Shown here: positions 35,945-42,795 of the stretch, one piece after another
How the letters are laid out: each line of letters begins with the position of its first letter
Position numbering within the stretch: position 1 is the stretch's first letter
Translations under genes and position numbers: made by a program
The notes under the pieces: generated by a model
What the model saw: the letters and a program-made list of their open reading frames with translations, nothing else
Database searches by the model: none
What the model was told of the DNA's origin: nothing
Assembly (NCBI GenBank): GCA_002500765.1
Contig: DLSX01000081.1
Coordinates: 36,759 to 100,758, forward strand
From: Neorhizobium sp. UBA7851
Lineage (GTDB): Bacteria > Pseudomonadota > Alphaproteobacteria > Rhizobiales > Rhizobiaceae
Reading direction: 5' to 3'
Length of the DNA stretch: 64,000 bases

Positions 35945-36927
35945 TCCACGCCCGCAACCTGCCCTTCGTCACCACGCTTGCGATCTTCATCATCGCCTAC
36001 GGGCTCTGTGTGCTGCAATTCCCCAACATGCTGTCGACGCGGGTGATCGGCAACCTTCTGACCGACAATGCCTTTCTCGGCATCGCCGCGGTCGGAATGA
36101 CCTTCGTCATCCTCTCCGGCGGTATCGACCTATCGGTCGGTTCGGTGATCGCTTTTACCAGCGTCTTCGTCGCCGTCATGGTCGGCTCCTTCGGCGTTCA
36201 CCCGCTCACCGCTTTCCTGGCGGCGCTGGTCATATCGACGCTGTTCGGCTGCCTGATGGGCGCGATGATCCGCTATCTGCTGATACCGCCCTTCGTGGTA
36301 ACACTTGCCGGCATGTTCCTCGCCCGCGGTGCCGCTTACCTCGTCTCCACGCAATCCGTGCCGATCACCCATGAATTCATCGACACCATGCTCGGCTTCT
36401 ACATCCGCTTCCCGGGCGGTGGCCGGCTGACGCTGCTCGCCATGGTGATGCTCATCGTGTTTGCCGTCGGCATCGTCGTTGCCTCGCGCACCCGCTTCGG
36501 AGCGAATGTCTACGCAATCGGCGGCAACATCCAGTCTGCCGAACTGATGGGCGTGCCGGTTGGCGCAACGACCATCCGCATCTACGCCCTGTCGGGTTTC
36601 CTGTCCGGCCTCGCCGGTATCGTCTATACGCTTTACACGTCCTCCGGTTATTCGCTCGCGACGGTCGGCGTCGAACTCGATGCGATCGCAGCTGTAGTGA
36701 TCGGCGGAACACTTCTAACCGGTGGCGTCGGCCTGGTCGCCGGCACGCTCATTGGCATCCTGCTTCAGGGACTGATCCAGACCTACATCGTTTTTGACGG
36801 GACGCTTTCCTCCTGGTGGACGAAAATCGTCATCGGCATCCTGTTGTTCGTATTCATCGTATTGCAGCGCACCATCATCTGGTATTCAGACCGCCGACTT
36901 GCAGTGCGACAATTGAAGGAGGTTTGA
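35941..36927 (+). CDS. yjfF: Sugar ABC transporter permease, YjfF-like
   Basis: 328 residues. FVILSGGIDLSVGSVIAFTSV, the coupling loop ANVYAIGGNIQSAELMGVPV and ELDAIAAVVIGGTLLTGGVG are family features, with 8-10 spans. It overlaps ytfT by 4 bp. Its end carries the GAAGGAGG ribosome site of the regulator that follows, so transporter and regulator are in one operon. Confidence 0.9.
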   Translation: MIHARNLPFVTTLAIFIIAYGLCVLQFPNMLSTRVIGNLLTDNAFLGIAAVGMTFVILSGGIDLSVGSVIAFTSVFVAVMVGSFGVHPLTAFLAALVISTLFGCLMGAMIRYLLIPPFVVTLAGMFLARGAAYLVSTQSVPITHEFIDTMLGFYIRFPGGGRLTLLAMVMLIVFAVGIVVASRTRFGANVYAIGGNIQSAELMGVPVGATTIRIYALSGFLSGLAGIVYTLYTSSGYSLATVGVELDAIAAVVIGGTLLTGGVGLVAGTLIGILLQGLIQTYIVFDGTLSSWWTKIVIGILLFVFIVLQRTIIWYSDRRLAVRQLKEV

Positions 36928-36929
36928 TT

Positions 36930-37712
36930 TTGGGTCTTCTGGAAACGACCATCAGCGGCCGAAAGCGACGCGGCAACCACGCCCATGTGGTGGCCGAGCT
37001 CGGACGCGGGATCGTCTCCGGCAAGATACCGGAAGGCTCCCTCCTGCCCGGAGATGCGGAGCTTTCGAGCCGTTTCGGCGTATCCCGCACGGTGTTGCGC
37101 GAGGCGATGAAGACGTTGTCCGCCAAGCGGCTGATCGAAGCAAAAGCCAAGGTCGGCACCCGCGTCCTGCCACGCGAAAGCTGGAATTTCTTCGATTCGG
37201 ATGTGCTTGGCTGGCGTTTCGAATCCGGGCTGGATTACGAATTCATTGAACATCTTGCCGAAATCCGCCTGGCACTCGAACCCGCTGCAGCCTCTGCAGC
37301 TGCAGCCCGCGCCACGAGCGACGATATCGTCGCGCTTTACGCGATCGCCGCCAAATTCGACAACCTCAATCACACGCCCGAAACCATCGCCCAGGTGGAT
37401 CTCGAGTTCCACCTTGCCATCGCCCGCATGTCCGGCAACCCGTTCATGCGCTCCGCAAGCGCACTGATCGAGGCGGCGCTGGCGATTTCCTTCCAGCTGT
37501 CGTCGCCCGCCGCCTCGCCGGAAACGATCGATGAGGTAGCGACAAATCACCTTCGCATCGTCCATGCCATCGCTTCGCGCGATCCCGCCAAAGCGATGTC
37601 CGCGATGCGTCATGTGATCGAGATCGGCAAGAGCCGCATTCGCGGATCGATCCGCGGCATCGAACCCAATGCACTCGATATCCGCAAGCCCGTTAGCATC
37701 GACAACCATTGA
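36930..37712 (+). CDS. FadR-subfamily GntR regulator, TTG start
   Basis: About 260 residues. Winged HTH (VAELGRGIVSGKIPEGSLLPG, FGVSRTVLREAMKTLSAKRL) followed by an FCD domain (DLEFHLAIARMSGNP, NHLRIVHAIASRDPAKAM) with the usual metal-binding Asp/His. The only in-frame ATG lies 114 bp inside yjfF without a ribosome site. A TTG at 36930, 7 bp after GAAGGAGG, fits the expected N-terminus. Being last in ytfQRT-yjfF, it likely represses one or both sugar operons until an aldonate or similar effector binds. Confidence 0.85.
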   Translation: MGLLETTISGRKRRGNHAHVVAELGRGIVSGKIPEGSLLPGDAELSSRFGVSRTVLREAMKTLSAKRLIEAKAKVGTRVLPRESWNFFDSDVLGWRFESGLDYEFIEHLAEIRLALEPAAASAAAARATSDDIVALYAIAAKFDNLNHTPETIAQVDLEFHLAIARMSGNPFMRSASALIEAALAISFQLSSPAASPETIDEVATNHLRIVHAIASRDPAKAMSAMRHVIEIGKSRIRGSIRGIEPNALDIRKPVSIDNH

Positions 37713-37747
37713 CGGTTTCAGTTAGCGTTAGTTGATACAGCATTAGT

Positions 37748-37762
37748 TGACTTCATAACTCA
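37748..37762. promoter_or_regulatory. Candidate iron-responsive (RirA) IRO box
   Basis: TGA-CTTCATAAC-TCA matches the rhizobial IRO consensus TGA-N9-TCA exactly. It lies upstream of a siderophore-interacting protein gene, the type of gene RirA controls. A half-related TTAGTTGA repeat precedes it at about 37728. The box is 49 bp before the preferred start at 37811. Confidence 0.6.
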
Positions 37763-37810
37763 TGAATGATTTTAGTCCGGGGACAAGACAGACATTCCGG
37801 ACAATCCGCC

Positions 37811-38770
37811 ATGCTCCATCAGACCCGAGGCCGCATTACCCGTGACAACGGCGCCGCAATCGATGCGCTGAAGAAACGTGCAGCCGAATGGGAAGTCCCT
37901 CTGACACAGGAGCAAGCCGGTTTCTGCTTCCATGTCTGGAATTCCAAGGCGACGCTCTATCCGGACGAAACCGGAGTGACGATCGAAATCTCCTCGCCGG
38001 AACAGCGCCTGCTGCAGACCCTGCAGGGCAGCCTGACCGAATTGTTCGAGGAATGCCTGCTTTGCCCGAAATGGGATGAGGTGGCCGAGGGCGCACTCGC
38101 ACCCGGCATGTCGTTGATGCAGGTCGTATCGGTGACCAGACGTTCGCCGGGCTTTACCCGCGTACGCCTCGAAGGGCATGACGCTGAGCGCTTTGGCGGA
38201 GACAGCTACCATTTCCGCCTTCTCATTCCCCGCAAGGGTCGACCACCCTGCTGGCCGCGCATCGCCGCATCCGGCCGCACCGTCTGGCCGGAAGGCGACG
38301 ATGCCTTGCACAGGCCCGTTTACACCACTGTCGCCCATGGCCAGAACTGGCTCGAATTCGACATCTTCGAACATGAAGGCAGTCCGACATCCACCTGGGT
38401 GGCGGAAGAGCCTGTCGGAAGAACGATCGGCATTATCGGCCCCGGCGGTGGCGGTTGCCCCGACAGCGAGAACCTTTTCCTCTTCGGCGACGAGACAGCC
38501 GTGCCGGCCATCACCCGGATGCTTGAAGAAGCGCCCGGCAACGTCCGGGCATTCATCCAGGCAAGCCGCGAGGACCTGTGCGAACTCGCAGCCGATCAAA
38601 GGGTCTCGATCGTTTCGGACCTGCTACCGGCTCTGGAAGCTCTCGAGCTTTGCGAAAAGGCCCATGTCTGGTTTGCCGGACATGCGGATCAGGCCCGTGC
38701 TGCCCGCACGCACCTGACGTCTCGCGGCCTTCAGAAGCGTGATTTTACTGCAGCCGCCTATTGGAGCTGA
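37811..38770 (+). CDS. Siderophore-interacting protein (FAD-dependent ferric reductase) with N-terminal DUF2218-like domain
   Basis: About 319 residues. Residues 1-90 look like the DUF2218 module often fused to these proteins (GAAIDALKKRAAEWEVPL, TGVTIEISSPEQRLLQTLQG). The rest is a siderophore-interacting protein: FAD motif RPVYTTVAH, SWVAEEPVG-like NAD region (STWVAEEPVGRTIGIIGPGG), FLFGDETAVPAI and C-terminal AAYW. It would reduce ferric-siderophore in the cytoplasm to release iron. The ATG at 37811 is preferred because the iron box lies just upstream; an ATG at 37766 would nearly abut it. No transport genes are adjacent. Confidence 0.85.
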   Translation: MLHQTRGRITRDNGAAIDALKKRAAEWEVPLTQEQAGFCFHVWNSKATLYPDETGVTIEISSPEQRLLQTLQGSLTELFEECLLCPKWDEVAEGALAPGMSLMQVVSVTRRSPGFTRVRLEGHDAERFGGDSYHFRLLIPRKGRPPCWPRIAASGRTVWPEGDDALHRPVYTTVAHGQNWLEFDIFEHEGSPTSTWVAEEPVGRTIGIIGPGGGGCPDSENLFLFGDETAVPAITRMLEEAPGNVRAFIQASREDLCELAADQRVSIVSDLLPALEALELCEKAHVWFAGHADQARAARTHLTSRGLQKRDFTAAAYWS

Positions 38771-39116
38771 CGCGGCCCGGATCGATACCCTCATTCCGAT
38801 CGAAAAGATGTTGCCCCGACGCGGGACGAGACTTGGGGGGAGATACCAGGACATGCCTGGCGGACTATCCGGCCGGCCGCTTTTTAGTTTCCAGTGTTTT
38901 AAGGTATCCTAATACCCACAAAGCTCGGAATTGCTCGAATTAACCTTACCGCGTAACCTCGCTTGGCATTCTAGCTTGCTCAAAGCTGAAAAATGAGCAC
39001 TTTTCATTAAATAAGAGCGCTCGCGGAGCTAATACTCCCGCAAAGTGGAGACGTCACAGCAATGTCGCGGACGCCCTTTAGTGCGTGTTTCTGAATCGGA
39101 TAATTGAGGTGCGGGC
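38771..39116. other. Intergenic region, no gene recognised
   Basis: 346 bp between the siderophore-interacting protein and a small unknown gene. GGCCGGCCGCTTTTTAG near 38868 could act as a weak terminator. The right half is AT-rich (TTTTCATTAAATAAGAG) and may hold the promoter of the 39117 gene. Nothing else is supported. Confidence 0.4.
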
Positions 39117-39353
39117 ATGACTTACGAATCCGCCAGACTTATGTCTGAGGCTATAACGATTTCTTCAGCGGCCGTTTTTTACTCTCTGATCGACGCACTC
39201 GTCGAAAAGGGCATACTGACCGGTGACGAAGAAAAGGAAATCTACCTCTCTGCCATGGACAAGATCAGTGAAGTGGCAGGCGATGACGAGGAAGGGACGC
39301 ACGAACTCGCCCGGGAACTCATCGAACAGCAGATCGCTGATCGTGAACTCTAA
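39117..39353 (+). CDS. Small acidic protein of unknown function
   Basis: 78 residues, acidic (many Asp/Glu in DEEKEIYLSAMDKISEVAGD and DDEEGTHELARELIEQQ), predicted mostly helical, no membrane segment. A GAGG element lies 9 bp before the ATG. It resembles small conserved rhizobial hypothetical proteins in composition, but I do not recognise a family. It is isolated between long gaps and no partner can be named. Confidence 0.55.
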   Translation: MTYESARLMSEAITISSAAVFYSLIDALVEKGILTGDEEKEIYLSAMDKISEVAGDDEEGTHELARELIEQQIADREL

Positions 39354-39688
39354 GCCTTCGGGCTGCAGGCGTCATCATCTCGAGCAAAGGGTTCCCGCGA
39401 TCGCGGAAGCTCTCTAAAAATCAGAAGAATGCAGCAGCCAGCACCGCCGGACGTGTGCTGGCCATCAGTGTCAGCGCGAATGTGCCGATCCATTTGAGCA
39501 CTATCGTCATCGCCTCCGCCGCGATTGACCCCAGGCGCGCCCCGCCAGAAAAAAGGGACATACCCCGCAACAATCCGGGTCACGGCCCTGCAGACCCAAG
39601 GCGTGAACTACGCCGACACAGCGATCCGCATATCCCGCACCATCCCTGCCGTCAGCCAGCCTGAAGCACCGGCCCAAGTCTTTTGAAA
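39354..39688. other. Intergenic region, no gene recognised
   Basis: 335 bp downstream of both the small unknown gene and the convergent pha operon. A minus-strand frame reading MTIVLKWIGTFALTLMASTR and ending near 39423 has one hydrophobic stretch, but it has no ribosome site and no recognisable family. No strong terminator hairpin was found for the pha operon. Confidence 0.35.
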
Positions 39689-40087
39689 CTACGACGCCTG
39701 CGGCTCGTCGTCTTCTCGCGGCCGCTCTTCCGGGCCGATCGGATATTTGCGCGGCACGCCATGGCTGCGGGCCGTGCGGTCCCGATGAAGGGCGGCGCGC
39801 GCGAGCAGCATGAAGGTGACCGGTGTGGTGACCGTGACGAAAATGCCGATCAGGATTTCATGGATGACGAGACGGGAGGACGCCACCGTGAAATAGATCA
39901 TCGACGCCAGCATGATGCCGCCGATGCCCCAACTGGTGCCGAGCGCCGGTGCATGAAGCCGCTCGTAAAAGGTCGGCAGCCGCAGGAATCCGATTGCGCC
40001 GATCAGGGCAAGCGCCGCACCGACCAGCAGAAAGAACGCCACCGCAAGGGCAACGGGGAGCGGAAGGTCTGCTGCAGGATAGATCAT
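39689..40087 (-). CDS. phaG: Cation/proton antiporter subunit G
   Basis: 132 residues, three hydrophobic spans, with the MnhG/PhaG signature LIGAIGFLRLPTFYERLHAPALGTS. The C-terminal charged tail (RKYPIGPEERPREDDE) is cytoplasmic. Last gene of phaAB-C-D-E-F-G, overlapping phaF by 4 bp. The seven-part complex exchanges K+ or Na+ for protons and supports pH and salt adaptation. Confidence 0.9.
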   Translation of the reverse strand: MIYPAADLPLPVALAVAFFLLVGAALALIGAIGFLRLPTFYERLHAPALGTSWGIGGIMLASMIYFTVASSRLVIHEILIGIFVTVTTPVTFMLLARAALHRDRTARSHGVPRKYPIGPEERPREDDEPQAS

Positions 40088-40365
40088 TCGATCACCTCCC
40101 CGCGCATCAGGAATTTTGCCAGTGCCACGGTGGAAACGAAGCCGAGCAGGCCGATCACCAGCGCCGCCTCGAAATAGATCACCCGCCCGGTGCCGATGCC
40201 GAATGTCACGAGCAGCAGCATCGCGTTGATATAGATCGTGTCGAGACCGATGATCCGGTCCTGCGCGCGCGGACCACGGAACATCCGCACGGCCGCGATA
40301 GCCATGGCGACGACGAGCATGAATTGAGCGATCGCGACTGCGGTATAGATGATAACGGCGCTCAT
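40084..40365 (-). CDS. phaF: Cation/proton antiporter subunit F
   Basis: 93 residues, three spans, MnhF/PhaF family (RMFRGPRAQDRIIGLDTIYINAML). Overlaps phaE and phaG by 4 bp each, so translation is coupled along the operon. Confidence 0.9.
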   Translation of the reverse strand: MSAVIIYTAVAIAQFMLVVAMAIAAVRMFRGPRAQDRIIGLDTIYINAMLLLVTFGIGTGRVIYFEAALVIGLLGFVSTVALAKFLMRGEVIE

Positions 40366-40838
40366 GCGAATATCTCCATCAGAAGCTTCTCATAGCGGTT
40401 CTTGATCGTTGCGATCCACTGCTCCTCTTCATCGAGATCAAGCACATGCATGAGGATCGAACCGTCGTAGGAATCATATTCGAGCCAGACGGATCCGGGC
40501 GTGCTTGTCAGAATGATCGCCAGAAGGGTGAGCGCGGTAGGGTCCTTGATCTCGAGCGGGATCGTCAGAAAACCGGCCTTGCGCCCCCTTCTCCGCCCCC
40601 GCAGGATCAACCACGCGACAGCCATGTTCGAGACGGCAACGTCATAGAGCACGATGAAGAACAGTTTAGGCAGAAGATACCACTTCTTCAGCGTCGGCTT
40701 GTCCGGTCTGAGCGATGCCATGGCCCAGGACGCAAACACCGCGACCAGCGTACCGAGGATCAGGTGCCCGAGCGTGAAACTGTTGAGCAGCATCCACATC
40801 AGCGTCAGGAATACTGCCAGGATCGGATAGGGAAGCAT
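40362..40838 (-). CDS. phaE: Cation/proton antiporter subunit E
   Basis: 158 residues. N-terminal spans (ILAVFLTLMWMLLNSFTLGHLILG) then the MnhE/PhaE region IPLEIKDPTALTLLAIILTSTPGSVWLEYD. The short cytoplasmic C-terminus includes MHVLDLDEEEQWIATIKNRY. Shares one base with phaD. Confidence 0.9.
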   Translation of the reverse strand: MLPYPILAVFLTLMWMLLNSFTLGHLILGTLVAVFASWAMASLRPDKPTLKKWYLLPKLFFIVLYDVAVSNMAVAWLILRGRRRGRKAGFLTIPLEIKDPTALTLLAIILTSTPGSVWLEYDSYDGSILMHVLDLDEEEQWIATIKNRYEKLLMEIFA

Positions 40839-42460
40839 CAGTAGCCCTCCCCTGTACCGCTGTCGACACCTGGCACGACCGTCGCATTGCGCACCGCGTC
40901 GATATAGAGGCTCGGATTGCTGAGCGAGCGGATCGTCGTATCCATATACTGCATCGCCGAATTCGCCTGCACCGTCAGGAACAGCGTCAGCGCCAGCAGG
41001 AACATCACCGGCACGATCTCAATGACGAGAACCCGGGGCACGACGCCTTCCAGCGAGGTCCAGAATGTACGGATACCGACACGCGTCATCGAAATCAGCG
41101 CTGCGACACCGGACAGGATGACGAGAATGATCAGCGCCCAGACCGAAGCAGTCGGCGGGACACCGATCGCGCCGGTACCCATCATTGCCGAAAGCATGGC
41201 AAACTTGGCGATAAAGCCCGAAAGCGGCGGCAGGCCCGAGAGCAGGATCCCGCACATGGCAAAACATGTGCCGAGGATTGCCATCGTTCCGGGCATGGCC
41301 ACGCCATCGCCTTCCTCCGGCTCGTCTTCATCCGCATCGCCGTAGGCTTCCATCGTCACGGCAAGAACGTTGGCGCCTGCATCCTGGCTGCGTTCGACCA
41401 GTTCGATCAGCATGAAGAAGGCGCTGATCGTCAGCGTCGAACTGACGAGGTAGAGAAGCGCGCCGGAAGAAACGGCGCCGTCATTGATGCCGAGAACCAT
41501 CAGCAGGGTGCCGGATGACACGAGCACCGAAAAGCCGGCAAGCCTGCCGAGCGCCTGCGACGCCAGCACGCCGATCGTACCGAAGATCAGCGTCGCCATG
41601 CCGCCATAGAGCAGCACCGTCGAACCGAAACCGGCAGACGGCCCGCTATCGAACAGCAGCATGGTCAACCGCAGGATCACATAGATGCCGAGCTTGCTGA
41701 GGATGGCAAAAACACCGGCAACCGGCGCGGCGGCTGCACTATAGGCGGTGGGCAGCCAGAAGCAGAGCGGCCACATGCCGGCCTTGATCAGGAAGGCGAT
41801 GCCGAGCACGCCGGCGCCCGCCTCCATCAGCATCCGGCGATCCGCTTCCATCTCCGGAATACGGGCGGCGAGATCCGCCATGTTGAGCGTACCGGCCGTT
41901 CCGTAGATCAGGCTGACACCGATCAGGAAGAGCAGCGCTGCCGCAAGGTTGACCGCGATATAGTGCATCCCGGCCTTGACGCGCAGCTGGCCCGAACCGT
42001 GCAGCAAAAGCCCGTAGGATGCCGCCAGCATGACCTCGAAGAAAACGAAGAGGTTGAACAGGTCGCCGGTCAGGAAAGCGCCGTTCACGCCCATCAGCAG
42101 CAGCTGGAACATCGAATGGAAATGCGCGCCCATCGCATGCCAGCGCGCCAGTGAATAGACGAGTGCGGCAACCGCGACCAGCGCGGTCAGAAGCAGCATC
42201 AGAGCAGACAGGCCGTCCAGTACGAGAACGATACCGAATGGAGCCGACCAGTTGCCGAGCAGATAGACGCCCTCATAACCGTTCGGCCCGCTTTCGATGC
42301 GGAAGAGAATGAAGGCGACAGTCAGCAGCAAAAGCGTCGAGACGAGGCCGACCATCGCCTTTGTCACGCGCTGTCGTTCATCGATGACAACAAGGATGGC
42401 CGCCGCCACAAGCGGGATCAGGATCGGCGCGATGATGAGGTGATGCGACCAGCCGTTCAT
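40838..42460 (-). CDS. phaD: Cation/proton antiporter subunit D
   Basis: 540 residues, about 14 spans, NADH-dehydrogenase ND2/4/5-like. FFEVMLAASYGLLLHGSG and the proton-channel Lys region AFLIKAGMWPLCFWLPTAYSAA are conserved. The acidic loop DADEDEPEEGD near residue 380 is not part of the core fold. It pairs with PhaA in proton translocation. Confidence 0.92.
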   Translation of the reverse strand: MNGWSHHLIIAPILIPLVAAAILVVIDERQRVTKAMVGLVSTLLLLTVAFILFRIESGPNGYEGVYLLGNWSAPFGIVLVLDGLSALMLLLTALVAVAALVYSLARWHAMGAHFHSMFQLLLMGVNGAFLTGDLFNLFVFFEVMLAASYGLLLHGSGQLRVKAGMHYIAVNLAAALLFLIGVSLIYGTAGTLNMADLAARIPEMEADRRMLMEAGAGVLGIAFLIKAGMWPLCFWLPTAYSAAAAPVAGVFAILSKLGIYVILRLTMLLFDSGPSAGFGSTVLLYGGMATLIFGTIGVLASQALGRLAGFSVLVSSGTLLMVLGINDGAVSSGALLYLVSSTLTISAFFMLIELVERSQDAGANVLAVTMEAYGDADEDEPEEGDGVAMPGTMAILGTCFAMCGILLSGLPPLSGFIAKFAMLSAMMGTGAIGVPPTASVWALIILVILSGVAALISMTRVGIRTFWTSLEGVVPRVLVIEIVPVMFLLALTLFLTVQANSAMQYMDTTIRSLSNPSLYIDAVRNATVVPGVDSGTGEGY

Positions 42461-42795
42461 CGCTTCTCCCCTCTGCCGTCCACATGGTCGGTGCCGGTCA
42501 TGCCGCGTGAAGCGAGCAGGACGACGAGGAAGAGAGCAGTCGTTGCAAATCCGATGACGATCGCGGTCAGCACCAGCGCCTGCGGCACCGGATCGGCCAG
42601 AGCGTCGTGTGCGCCCCCTTCACTCAGGATCGGCGGAACATTCGTCTTCACGCCACCGACGCTGAAGATGAACAGGTTGACCGCATAGGACAGAAGCGAC
42701 AGGCCGATGATGACCTGATAGGTGCGCGGGCGCAGGATCAGCCACACGCCGCAACTGGTCATGACGCCGATGGCGATGGAAAGGATGATCTCCAT
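42457..42795 (-). CDS. phaC: Cation/proton antiporter subunit C
   Basis: 112 residues, NuoK-like, three spans (SIAIGVMTSCGVWLILRPRTYQVIIGLSL is split over two). QALVLTAIVIGFATTALF contains the family's charged-residue-poor helix. Overlaps phaD by 4 bp and shares one base with phaAB. Confidence 0.9.
   Translation of the reverse strand: MEIILSIAIGVMTSCGVWLILRPRTYQVIIGLSLLSYAVNLFIFSVGGVKTNVPPILSEGGAHDALADPVPQALVLTAIVIGFATTALFLVVLLASRGMTGTDHVDGRGEKR

Noticed and set aside
39423..39510. Tiny hydrophobic peptide gene on the minus strand (MTIVLKWIGTF start)
   Set aside because: No ribosome site, no family, short length; insufficient support.
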